Source: Thermogutta sp.
Lineage (GTDB): Bacteria; Planctomycetota; Planctomycetia; Pirellulales; Thermoguttaceae
Assembly (NCBI RefSeq): GCF_014359955.1
Contig: NZ_JACIYL010000120.1
Coordinates: forward strand, 1 to 8,405
Reading direction: 5' to 3'
DNA length: 8,405 nucleotides
Translations under genes and position numbers: made by a program
Notes under the pieces: model-generated
Told to the model about the DNA's origin: nothing
What the model saw: only the letters and a program-made list of their open reading frames with translations
Database searches by the model: none
Part shown: one piece after another, positions 1 through 6,446 of the stretch
How the letters are laid out: every line of letters starts with the position of its first letter
Position numbering within the stretch: the stretch's first letter is position 1

Positions 1-103
1 CAGCCCCGTGGAAATGGTATCCCTGGACGACCTGGACGCCGCCGCGACACTCCTGGCCCGGTTTGTGGAATCGATTTCCCCGCAGGATGACTTCATCCCC
101 TGA
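1..103 (+). CDS. C-terminal end of an unidentified protein (cut by window edge)
   Basis: An open frame enters from the left edge, with its first full codon at base 2, and stops at TGA 101-103. The 33 visible residues start S-P-V-E-M-V-S-L-D-D-L-D and end S-P-Q-D-D-F-I-P. They look like a short amphipathic helix (A-A-A-T-L-L-A-R-F-V-E-S-I) followed by a polar tail. Codon choice favours G or C in third position, as in the clear genes nearby, which supports real coding. No family can be named from so little. The next gene starts 130 bases downstream, so the two need not share a transcript. Confidence 0.55.
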   Translation, partial: SPVEMVSLDDLDAAATLLARFVESISPQDDFIP

Positions 104-150
104 GCGGTGTGAAAAGTTAAATGATACTCCGCTGGAGGGCCGGGGATGGT

Positions 151-171
151 GTCCCGTCTCAGGACGGAGAC
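151..171 (+). other. Two overlapping small inverted repeats in the leader before the phosphoesterase gene
   Basis: Two mutually exclusive short stems can be drawn: CCGTC (154-158) with GACGG (163-167) around a four-base loop, and GTCTC (156-160) with GAGAC (167-171) around a six-base spacer. They lie in the 130-base gap between the first stop codon and the GTG start at 234. There is no T-run after them, so they do not look like an intrinsic terminator. They may be chance; no known riboswitch is recognised. Confidence 0.2.
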
Positions 172-233
172 AAAATAACGGGCTGAAGCAGCGGAGAAAG
201 AAAGCCAGTCTCGTTTGACTTGAGGCCAAACCG

Positions 234-1001
234 GTGGCACCTGTAAAACGCGCGATTATCAGCGACATTCACAGCAATCTGGAAGCCCTCCAGGCAGTCC
301 TCGAAGACATCAAGCAGCAGGGCGTGGAGGAGATCTACTGTCTGGGCGACATCGTGGGTTACGGCCCAAACCCCCGGGAATGCATCGACCTGGTCATGAA
401 GCACTGCAAGGTGTGCCTCCTGGGCAACCATGATCAGGGGGCGCTTTTTGATCCCGAGGGGTTCAACGTGGGGGCGGAAAAGGCCATTTTCTGGACCCGA
501 CAGCAACTCGAGGAGCACGGCGGCAACCCGGCGGAGGCCTACCGGCGATGGGATTATCTTGGCGAACGCCCGCGGATTCACCGGGAAGGCCCCATCGTCT
601 ATGTCCATGGTTCGGTCAGAAATCCGCTCAATGAGTACGTTTTTCCGGAAGATATTTACACACCTGCGAAACTCCAAAAGCTCTTCTCCCTCATTGACAA
701 GTGTTCCTTCCAGGGCCATACGCACACGCCGGGGGTATTCACCGACAGCATCGAATTCTTTTCCCCCCAGGAACTGGAAAACGGCGAATTCGATCTCGAT
801 TCGGTGGAAAAGGCCATGATCAACGTGGGATCAGTCGGCCAGCCGCGCGATGGCGACCCCCGTGCATGCTACGTCATTCAGGAGGGGAATCGCGTCCGTT
901 TTCGTCGCGTACCCTATGACGTGGAAAAAACGATCGAAAAAATCTACGCTATTCCGGACCTGGACAACTTCCTGGGAGACCGGCTTCGCGACGGTCGCTG
1001 A
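234..1001 (+). CDS. Calcineurin-like metallophosphoesterase (YfcE/COG0639-type)
   Basis: A 255-residue cytoplasmic protein with the full set of binuclear-metal phosphoesterase motifs: S-D-I-H-S-N (residues 10-15; metal ligands D11 and H13), [10 protein letters not shown] (38-47; bridging D39), G-N-H-D (64-67), an isolated H125 in Y-V-H-G-S, and G-H-T-H (161-164). The later [10 protein letters not shown] (196-205) is typical of the single-domain bacterial branch related to diadenosine-tetraphosphatase and phosphodiesterase families. The family hydrolyses phosphomono- or phosphodiesters using two metal ions; the substrate cannot be read from sequence. There is no signal peptide or membrane segment. 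The GTG at 234 is the only start after the in-frame stop at 216-218, and GAGG at 222-225 lies eight bases ahead of it. Length is normal for the family. Neighbours on either side do not indicate a pathway. Confidence 0.9.
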   Translation: MAPVKRAIISDIHSNLEALQAVLEDIKQQGVEEIYCLGDIVGYGPNPRECIDLVMKHCKVCLLGNHDQGALFDPEGFNVGAEKAIFWTRQQLEEHGGNPAEAYRRWDYLGERPRIHREGPIVYVHGSVRNPLNEYVFPEDIYTPAKLQKLFSLIDKCSFQGHTHTPGVFTDSIEFFSPQELENGEFDLDSVEKAMINVGSVGQPRDGDPRACYVIQEGNRVRFRRVPYDVEKTIEKIYAIPDLDNFLGDRLRDGR

Positions 1002-1056
1002 CGGTTCGACAGCGGGTGAACTGAAAAGCTGCTCATTTCGCCGCTTAAAATGCGCG

Positions 1057-1086
1057 TTGTCTCGCCGAGGGGTCCGCAAATAAAAT
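1057..1086 (+). promoter_or_regulatory. Candidate sigma-70-type promoter for the small exported protein
   Basis: TTGTCT (1057-1062) and TAAAAT (1081-1086) are separated by 18 bases, matching four and five of six consensus positions. The site lies in the 146-base gap after the phosphoesterase gene. It would start a transcript near 1093, 30-55 bases before the possible starts of the next gene. GC-rich sequence surrounds the AT-rich -10 box. This is a prediction from consensus only; planctomycete promoters are poorly defined. Confidence 0.35.
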
Positions 1087-1147
1087 GAGCCTATACGGAG
1101 GCGGGAGATCTTGTCACCGCTAATTGTCGATCGGTGCGCTTGAGTCA

Positions 1148-1591
1148 ATGCAAGTGAGAGGCTGGCGAAACCCGGTTGTGCTCCTGATCGCCGTTTGGTA
1201 CACCATCACGGCGATAGGGAGCCTCCCCTTGCATCGCCTTTCTGGAATCGAGGCGACGCTCGGGGGATACTCTGCCGGCCGATTCTTTTGTGATCACGAT
1301 GGCACGCCGGAGTCCGACGCTGGATGGAACCGGGCGGATCTTCCTGGCGACGGCCGCCCAAGGAACTCCGAGCGTTCTCTATGCTCGTCCGGTGAGCGGG
1401 TTCTTCACGACGCGAATTCCTGCCACATTTGCCAATTCCAGATCCAGCCTCGAATACCCATCGCCACGTTCGCGGTTGTCCTGCCACTTGCATCAAATTG
1501 GTGGCGCCCGCTCGTCCATTCCACCGAGGTCGTGGCTCGCCCCGCATGCCCGTGGCAAAGCCGTGCTCCACCTGTTCTCGATCTCGTCTGA
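1148..1591 (+). CDS. Small membrane-anchored or exported protein with H-x-C-x-x-C motif, DUF2946-like
   Basis: A 147-residue protein. It begins with a short basic stretch and a hydrophobic segment (about residues 9-26, V-V-L-L-I-A-V-W-Y-T-I), suiting a signal anchor or signal peptide. A polar middle follows, then H-D-A-N-S-C-H-I-C-Q-F (87-97) with a C-x-x-C pair, a second hydrophobic stretch (103-117), and a C-terminal W-Q-S-R-A-P-P (136-142). A His/Cys centre plus a terminal W...R-A-P-P is the pattern I associate with DUF2946 and similar short planctomycete proteins; some DUF2946 genes lie near copper genes, but function is not established. This assignment is from memory. ATG 1148 has only a weak ribosome site; a TTG at 1124 in frame, with GGGAG at 1103-1107, would add eight residues. 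Minus-strand frames over the same bases look non-coding (Arg/Ser-rich, no domain). The gene is easily missed and could be annotated as empty space. Confidence 0.55.
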   Translation: MQVRGWRNPVVLLIAVWYTITAIGSLPLHRLSGIEATLGGYSAGRFFCDHDGTPESDAGWNRADLPGDGRPRNSERSLCSSGERVLHDANSCHICQFQIQPRIPIATFAVVLPLASNWWRPLVHSTEVVARPACPWQSRAPPVLDLV

Positions 1592-1624
1592 TAACTCTGA
1601 ATCCCATCTGCCGGGAGTATCTCT

Positions 1625-1659
1625 CGGGCTGACTCGCTGTCCGGTCTTCGGCCAGCCCG
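1625..1659 (+). other. Inverted repeat after the small exported protein gene
   Basis: CGGGCTG (1625-1631) is complementary to CAGCCCG (1653-1659). A competing inner stem pairs GCTG (1636-1639) with CAGC (1653-1656) and CCG (1641-1643) with CGG (1649-1651). It begins 33 bases after the stop codon of the preceding gene. No T-run follows, so an intrinsic terminator is not supported, though a structured 3' end is possible. Confidence 0.3.
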
Positions 1660-1680
1660 TCACGTAAGGAGCTGGAAACT

Positions 1681-1715
1681 TCGCTCCAAAAAAAGAGCAC
1701 GTCGCGGCGGAGCGA
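1681..1715. other. Seven-base inverted repeat upstream of the DUF1559 gene
   Basis: TCGCTCC (1681-1687) and GGAGCGA (1709-1715) form a perfect inverted repeat with a 21-base spacer. The spacer contains a run of seven A (1688-1694) and a nested GCTC/GAGC pair (1683-1686, 1695-1698). It lies about 75 bases before the DUF1559 start, where a promoter or operator could be. No convincing -35/-10 pair was found here, so a regulatory role is only a possibility. Confidence 0.25.
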
Positions 1716-1755
1716 CCATATCATCTCGTATCCCCGGTTTATCACATTATCCGAA

Positions 1756-1784
1756 GGAAACCTTTCCAAAAGAGAACAGGAGAG
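1756..1784 (+). promoter_or_regulatory. Leader hairpin and ribosome binding site of the DUF1559 gene
   Basis: GGAAA-CC-TTTCC (1756-1767) is a short palindrome just ahead of AGGAGAG (1778-1784), a strong Shine-Dalgarno sequence five bases before the ATG at 1790. The site fixes the start codon. The palindrome has a loop of only two bases, so it may not fold stably as RNA. Confidence 0.5.
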
Positions 1785-1789
1785 CGATT

Positions 1790-2773
1790 ATGAACGTGGC
1801 TTGTAAGGGTAACCCAAAATATGGACTTTCCGCGACTTTCGATCCTTTGCGGGAGCGGTCTTCGCCCCGAGCCTTCACGCTGGTGGAGCTGCTGGTGGTC
1901 ATTGCGATCATCGGGTTGCTGATCGGGCTTTTGCTGCCGGCCGTCCAGGCAGCGCGAGAGGCAGCGCGGCGAGCAGAATGTTCCAACAACCTCAAGCAAA
2001 TCGGCCTGGCCATCCACATGTACCACGACACCCATCGCACGTTACCGGCGGGTTGGGCGGCCTACACACCGGACGGGCGGCAGCCGATGGTCAACGGAGC
2101 GCCGGGCTGGGGCTGGGGGGCCGTGATCCTGCCTTACCTGGAACAAATGGGGCTCTACCAGGGAGGCATCCACCTGGAGGCCCCCATTTATGATCCGATC
2201 AACGAGGAGGCCATCAAAACTTTCATCAGTGTGTATCGCTGCCCATCTGACATCAACAGCAACGAAAAGGTGTTTGAAGCCCACAAGCTCCATGAAGGTC
2301 ACGAGCACGAAGAAGAACACGAAGGGGAACAGTACGACGAGCTGCTCATTGCGCTCTCCAACTACGTGGGGTGCTTCGGAACGGCGAACATCCACGTGTG
2401 CGACCATCTGCCGTCCGGAACACGATGTGAAGGCAACGGGACTTTCTTCCACAACAGTTTCTTAACACTGGCCTCCATCACGGACGGTACGAGCCAGACG
2501 TTCTTGGTAGGTGAGCGTACTGTGGCACTCGGCTACGCCACATGGTGTGGCGTTTTACCGGACTCTGAGGCTCCCGCTGGCGTTCTTGCTTCTGCCGAAT
2601 ATCCACCAAACCTGAAACAGGCGCATGCCCACAATTTCAGCAGCCAGCATCCCCAGGGCGCGAACTTTCTTCTCGGTGACGGATCGGTGAGGATGATCAG
2701 CCAAACGATCGATTTGAGTGTGTTCCACGCCCTGGCGACGCGGAGCGGTGGAGAAACACCGGGACCCTTCTGA
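1790..2773 (+). CDS. DUF1559 family protein with type IV pilin-like N-terminus
   Basis: A 327-residue protein. After a 28-residue leader, the prepilin methylation motif reads R-A-F-T-L-V-E-L-L-V-V-I-A-I-I-G (27-42). Cleavage is expected between A28 and F29, leaving Glu at mature position 5 (E33). The hydrophobic helix runs to about residue 50, followed by A-V-Q-A-A-R-E-A-A-R-R (51-61) and S-N-N-L-K-Q-I-G-L-A (65-74), hallmarks of DUF1559. The C-terminal G-A-N-F-L-L-G-D-G-S-V-R (290-301) is the family's H-x(n)-D-G-type ending. Planctomycetes carry many such proteins; they are thought to be surface or periplasmic pseudopilins, with roles largely unknown. Two points are unusual: Ala rather than Gly before the cleavage site, and a His/Glu-rich insertion (about 164-180). 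The gene stands alone and converges on the Tad cluster, whose CpaA-type peptidase is one possible processing enzyme; a separate PilD-type enzyme is equally possible. Confidence 0.9.
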   Translation: MNVACKGNPKYGLSATFDPLRERSSPRAFTLVELLVVIAIIGLLIGLLLPAVQAAREAARRAECSNNLKQIGLAIHMYHDTHRTLPAGWAAYTPDGRQPMVNGAPGWGWGAVILPYLEQMGLYQGGIHLEAPIYDPINEEAIKTFISVYRCPSDINSNEKVFEAHKLHEGHEHEEEHEGEQYDELLIALSNYVGCFGTANIHVCDHLPSGTRCEGNGTFFHNSFLTLASITDGTSQTFLVGERTVALGYATWCGVLPDSEAPAGVLASAEYPPNLKQAHAHNFSSQHPQGANFLLGDGSVRMISQTIDLSVFHALATRSGGETPGPF

Positions 2774-2833
2774 CGCACCTTTCCCGGAGTGACCAAGCTG
2801 TACTCTCCGCGAGTGGCCGGCTCCGTTAAGAGT

Positions 2834-2869
2834 CCGCGGGGATGGCTGGAAGATCGTCCCCGCGGGTTT
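2834..2869 (+). terminator. Strong GC-rich hairpin between convergent genes, probable terminator
   Basis: CCGCGGGGA (2834-2842) pairs perfectly with TCCCCGCGG (2857-2865), and the stem extends inward by three weaker pairs, leaving an eight-base loop. Only GTTTG follows, so the T-run is short. It lies 60 bases after the DUF1559 stop and about 110 bases beyond the cpaE stop on the other strand. It could end transcription from both sides, with the plus-strand role better supported by distance. Confidence 0.6.
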
Positions 2870-2977
2870 GTGTCGCTTCACCCGTGACCCTATTTTGTGC
2901 TGCCTCACCAAGCGCACAAACCGTCTCCGCCAGATCTCCGGGATAGGCTTTTTTACGCAGCAGACGAGACTGATGGG

Positions 2978-4174
2978 TCAGGTTTTGACGAATAGTTTGA
3001 ACAAACCCGAACGGCCCGATTTCTTACTCGTTTCTTTGCCCTGTTCGCCGCAGAGGGCCTCTGCCAGTCCCACGATAGCGGTTGTCACAGCGGAACGCGG
3101 CGCACATTCCAAAAGCGGCACGCCATTATTTCGGGCTTCACTGCACGCGCGATAGTCATTGGGAATTTGCCAGAAGATTTCCCGACCGATAATCTCCTGG
3201 GCCTTCTTGAGATTGATCTGGCCGCTGTCCATTCCCAAGCGATTGACGACGATTTTGACCTTCTCCGCCATGCCCGGCATGTTACTGAACGACATCATCA
3301 GCCGCACCACATTGCGGAGACAGGGCAGGTCAAGCTGGGTGACCAGCAGGACATGCTGAGCCATCTCCAGGGCCATCATATCAACCGGGGTGAACGCCTT
3401 GGAAAGGTCCAGCACAAGATGGGTGAAACTGGCCTTCAGCAAGCCAATGACCCGCTGGAGATCCTCCGCGCTGAGCAGGGACACATCCTCCAGTTGCACG
3501 GGTCGCGGAAGCAGGAACAGCCCGGAACTGTGTTTGGTCAGGGACCGTTTGAGGAGCGAGAAATCCAGCCGGGTAACATTCTGGGCCACATCGACAATCG
3601 TGTAGTCGGGGATGGCGTCCAGGAGTACGTCGGCGTCCCCCAGGCAGAGATCGAGATCCGCAAGGACGACCGTGTTTTTGTCGTTGCGGGCCAGAGCACA
3701 CCCCAAATTGACAGCAATCGTGGAAACTCCCACGCCCCCTGTGACTCCCGCCACGGCGATGACCGTGGATCCCCGCGCCTTGGCGTCTCCCTGACCGAAC
3801 CGGCGCTCCTGAATTCGATTGATAGCCGCCAAAAGATCGTCGATGCGAACAGGCTGCAGGAGAAACTCCTTTGCCCCCGCTCGCATCGCCTGGAGAATCA
3901 CCGTCCCATCGTGGGTGGAACTGACGACGAAGATGGCGCAGTCAGGCAACTGCTGGCTGACCCGTGCGACCAGTTCAAGAGCCCGCTCCTGATCATGATC
4001 GATGGCCACGATACCGATATCCGGCTGGGTCTGCGCCACCACATCACTGAAGAACTCATAACGAGAGCACTCGGCCTCCAGCCAGATTGTGTCAAGCCCC
4101 AGCAGGAGCCTCTTCAGTTCCTCCCGTCCCGTATCGTTGGGATCCACGATGGCGACTCGCAGAACGTTACTCAT
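2978..4174 (-). CDS. cpaE: CpaE/TadZ-like pilus assembly protein with degenerate receiver and Walker A
   Basis: A 398-residue cytoplasmic protein. Residues 5-125 fold like a response-regulator receiver, but the position of the phosphorylated Asp appears to be A57 (in P-D-I-G-I-V-A-I-D) and the conserved Lys is Q107 (F-L-L-Q-P), so phosphotransfer is unlikely. Residues 137-375 are a ParA/MinD-like ATPase domain: altered Walker A G-V-T-G-G-V-G-V-S-T (143-152), Walker A' L-A-D-L-D-L (171-176) and Walker B H-L-V-L-D-L (252-257). TadZ proteins locate at the cell pole and recruit other Tad components; many have atypical receivers and P-loops, but here both signature lysines are absent. A basic tail follows (380-398). 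ATG 4174 is the only start after the in-frame stop at 4205-4207, and AAAGGTGC ends 10 bases before it. It is the last gene of the cluster and is separated from the secretin gene by 359 bases. Confidence 0.88.
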   Translation of the reverse strand: MSNVLRVAIVDPNDTGREELKRLLLGLDTIWLEAECSRYEFFSDVVAQTQPDIGIVAIDHDQERALELVARVSQQLPDCAIFVVSSTHDGTVILQAMRAGAKEFLLQPVRIDDLLAAINRIQERRFGQGDAKARGSTVIAVAGVTGGVGVSTIAVNLGCALARNDKNTVVLADLDLCLGDADVLLDAIPDYTIVDVAQNVTRLDFSLLKRSLTKHSSGLFLLPRPVQLEDVSLLSAEDLQRVIGLLKASFTHLVLDLSKAFTPVDMMALEMAQHVLLVTQLDLPCLRNVVRLMMSFSNMPGMAEKVKIVVNRLGMDSGQINLKKAQEIIGREIFWQIPNDYRACSEARNNGVPLLECAPRSAVTTAIVGLAEALCGEQGKETSKKSGRSGLFKLFVKT

Positions 4175-4533
4175 AAGCCAGCCAGCACCTTTGTTCCAGG
4201 GAAGTCAATCCAAATGGTCGCGGAATGTGATCGTCAACCTCCCAAGTGACGTTGGCAAACAACCTCGCGGACCGCCCGCCCAAAATCCACGCAATGCTTC
4301 CGCAACATACCGACCAGGTTGAAGGGCGCCGCTTCGCCGGTCACTCTTTCGGCACTCTGTCCCCCCACCATTAAATATGGGTTACTTTTTGATAAGATGC
4401 GGAAAAATTGAGCGCAACAAGCAAGGAAAAGCCAGGGGCGTGAATGGCCGGTGCCTCCGGGGCCCGCGATAACTTCGGCCAGATAGATTTTTGCGGCACC
4501 CTCGTTCGATCCGGACCAATCCGGTTGGGAGGA
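4175..4533 (-). other. 359-base gap between the secretin gene and cpaE, no gene seen
   Basis: No credible coding frame on either strand: the open frames running through it are tails of frames antisense to or shifted from the neighbouring genes. Near the secretin stop there is a short inverted repeat, CCGGA-CCAA-TCCGG (4511-4524), without a T-run. GGCG/CGCC (4325-4328, 4335-4338) forms another small stem. An AT-rich patch at about 4370-4410 stands out from GC-rich surroundings. The gap is far longer than the 16- and 54-base gaps elsewhere in the cluster, suggesting cpaE may have its own promoter or a long leader. Confidence 0.45.
4389..4417 (-). promoter_or_regulatory. Weak candidate promoter for cpaE
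   Basis: Read on the minus strand, TTGCGC (4417-4412) and TATCAA (4394-4389) are 17 bases apart, matching three and four of six sigma-70 consensus positions. They lie at the edge of the AT-rich patch in the long gap ahead of cpaE. The resulting leader would be about 205 bases. Support is weak and rests mainly on the local base composition. Confidence 0.2.
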
Positions 4534-6279
4534 TCACTTATCGTATCCGATCTCACCCTTAAATCCCGGCAGGCTGCCCGGCGAAGCCGGCTTGCTCGGC
4601 GCACCCGAGTTTTGAGCGGCTGGACGGGTTCTCGCCGTGGTGGGCGGTACCACTCCCTGTTTGCCGAAGCTGACGGGAGACCTCGCCGAGACCGGCGACT
4701 GCGCACTTGAGGACACCGGCGGAAGCGGAGCGGGGGGTGCGAGCTCCGGGGCGGCTGGTGCCGTGGGCGCGGCAGGCGTCGGTGGGGGAGCCGGCGTCGG
4801 TTCATTGCTCGGCCGAATCGTCGCCTGGCCAGCCTGTTTCATGTCTTCGATCTGAACCGAACCGCTGTTTTCCGGTGGGCAACACCGCGGGACTTCGATG
4901 TAGCCTTTCATGTAAAGTTCCCAATCGTTCGGGCTGGCAGTCTGGGTCCCCGGCCCGCACGGAGGCACCTCCTCCGGATTCATCGCATCGACAAGTTCAG
5001 GAGTCACAAGGATGAGGAGCTCGATGTCGTTGTTCTGCTCGGCCACCCGCCTGAATGCCGCACCAATGTAGGGGACATCGGAAAGAAACGGCACGCCGCG
5101 ACGCTGAGCTTCCGCGCGAGTTTCAACCAATCCCGCAATGGCCAGGGTTTGCCCGGCCTGCATTTCCACGCCGGTGTCCACTTCCCGAACCCGTAGCCCC
5201 GGCACTGTCGTCGAATTGATAACCACACTGCGGGAGGTATCGATCTCACTGACCCGCGGACGCACTTCCAGCCGGATCCGGCCATTACCCAGCACGATCG
5301 GGACGAAATCCACCTGGGTCCCGTACTTCTTGTATTCGATGGAAACCGTGCCCAGGCTTTGCGGGACGATAATAGGAAACTCGCCACCAACCTGGAAGAA
5401 CGCCGGCCGACCGCTGACCGTCACCAGGGTCGGCTCGGCAAGAACCTTCATGAGGTTGTCCTGGCGGAGGGCCTCCAGGACGCCAAAAAATGCGTCGTTC
5501 CCGTCCAGCACGCTGAAGAAAAACGTTTCGCCGCCGGACGTGAAGGCACTCGCCGCTGTGCCGTTAACGGGATCCGTCGGGCTGACCCCTGTGAGCAGGC
5601 CACTCACGCTGGATCGGATGACGTTCTGACCTGAAATCTGGCTCCAATCGAAACCGAGTGAGCGGAGTTTGGTCCGGGAGACCTCCATCACCTTCACATG
5701 GAGAAGCACCTCATGAACGCCGCCCAGCGTCAGATTGTTGATCACCCGCGGATAGTACTCCTCCGCAATTTGCACAATCCGGCTGACGTGCTCCTGCTGG
5801 TCCACGTAGCCGGAAAGGAGCACGCCACTAGCAATCGGGATAACTTTGATGGAACAATTGGGAAACTGGGACTTCAGGAGCATCTCCAGCTCCCGAGCGT
5901 CGCCGAACACAATCACATCCACGGAATAGATGTTGCCCTGATCGTCCCACAAATTGACCTGAGTCACACCCGGCTTTTTGGCAAAAATCTGGATCTGGTT
6001 GGGCGAAAGGGCGGTCAGATCCAGGATTTCTGGATTGTTCACCTGAGCCTGAGGAATCCGCCGATCGAGCGTGAGAATTCGACTGGTGTTGACAGTCATT
6101 TCCTGCCGCTGAGAGGGACCGGTGATGCGACATACGACACCGTTTCCGGCAATCTGCCCGGCTGGGGCAGGCGGACCACCCTCGAAGGCAGACGTATTGC
6201 CGGCTGCGTGCAGGAGCACACTGCAAATCAGCGCGAGCGACCCACTCCATTTGATCAAGTGGGGGAGATGCCTGATCAT
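4534..6279 (-). CDS. cpaC: CpaC/RcpA-type secretin, outer-membrane channel of the Tad system
   Basis: A 581-residue protein. A basic start and hydrophobic segment (12-26) form a signal peptide, with likely cleavage after T-S-A near residue 31. Residues 57-126 match the pilus/secretin N-terminal domain (T2SS-T3SS_pil_N; R-I-L-T-L-D-R-R-I, V-N-N-P-E-I-L-D). Residues 127-185 match a BON-like domain (L-L-S-G-Y-V-D). The secretin core spans about 190-430, with A-E-P-T-L-V-T-V-S-G (281-290), V-G-G-E-F-P-I-I-V-P (297-306) and V-P-F-L-S-D-V-P-Y-I-G (396-406). It should form the multimeric outer-membrane pore for the Flp/Tad pilus. The C-terminal 150 residues are an extra tail: a Cys-bearing stretch (C441, C466, C467), then Pro/Ala-rich low complexity (490-570). 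ATG 6279 follows AGGGTGATC by a few bases. The gap to cpaB upstream is 167 bases. Confidence 0.92.
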   Translation of the reverse strand: MIRHLPHLIKWSGSLALICSVLLHAAGNTSAFEGGPPAPAGQIAGNGVVCRITGPSQRQEMTVNTSRILTLDRRIPQAQVNNPEILDLTALSPNQIQIFAKKPGVTQVNLWDDQGNIYSVDVIVFGDARELEMLLKSQFPNCSIKVIPIASGVLLSGYVDQQEHVSRIVQIAEEYYPRVINNLTLGGVHEVLLHVKVMEVSRTKLRSLGFDWSQISGQNVIRSSVSGLLTGVSPTDPVNGTAASAFTSGGETFFFSVLDGNDAFFGVLEALRQDNLMKVLAEPTLVTVSGRPAFFQVGGEFPIIVPQSLGTVSIEYKKYGTQVDFVPIVLGNGRIRLEVRPRVSEIDTSRSVVINSTTVPGLRVREVDTGVEMQAGQTLAIAGLVETRAEAQRRGVPFLSDVPYIGAAFRRVAEQNNDIELLILVTPELVDAMNPEEVPPCGPGTQTASPNDWELYMKGYIEVPRCCPPENSGSVQIEDMKQAGQATIRPSNEPTPAPPPTPAAPTAPAAPELAPPAPLPPVSSSAQSPVSARSPVSFGKQGVVPPTTARTRPAAQNSGAPSKPASPGSLPGFKGEIGYDK

Positions 6280-6288
6280 CCGTGATCA
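6252..6288. repeat. Three TGATCA palindromes around the secretin start codon
   Basis: TGATCA occurs at 6252-6257, 6273-6278 and 6283-6288, with start-to-start spacing of 21 and 10 bases, close to whole helical turns. The third overlaps the ribosome binding region and the second overlaps the ATG. A protein-binding site or methylation cluster is possible, but two copies are inside or touching codons and coincidence is not excluded. Confidence 0.3.
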
Positions 6289-6446
6289 CCCTATTACGAA
6301 AGAGGTCCTGGCATTCCGAAAATGACAGAGCCGGTCCTGCGTCTCTCCGCATCCATGCGAAGAGGCCGCCCGGCGCAACGCCCCCTAGTCCTTATCGGCA
6401 AAAGTCGAGCAACTGGTAAATCTGATTCAATTCTCCTTCTGCGACG

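Noticed and set aside
159..725. A 188-codon minus-strand open frame opposite the phosphoesterase gene
   Set aside because: The plus-strand gene has all its catalytic motifs in order, so the opposite frame is a shadow.
1625..1659. Intrinsic terminator after the small exported protein gene
   Set aside because: The hairpin is real on paper, but no T-run follows, so it is listed only as an inverted repeat.
1206..1769. A 187-codon minus-strand open frame over the gap before the DUF1559 gene
   Set aside because: It is Arg/Ser-rich with no hydrophobic core or family motif, and the plus-strand frame at 1148-1591 has recognisable protein features instead.
2946..2956. T-run near the cpaE stop as part of a plus-strand terminator
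   Set aside because: No stable stem directly precedes the run of T, and the strong hairpin lies about 80 bases upstream.
3167..4249. A 360-codon open frame on the plus strand opposite cpaE
   Set aside because: It lies antisense to a well-supported gene, shows no domain or membrane pattern, and its His/Gln/Asp-rich composition is what a mirrored GC-rich coding frame yields.
4371..4805. A 144-codon minus-strand open frame overlapping the secretin end
   Set aside because: It is an Arg/Pro-rich shifted frame of the Pro/Ala-rich secretin tail, not an independent gene.
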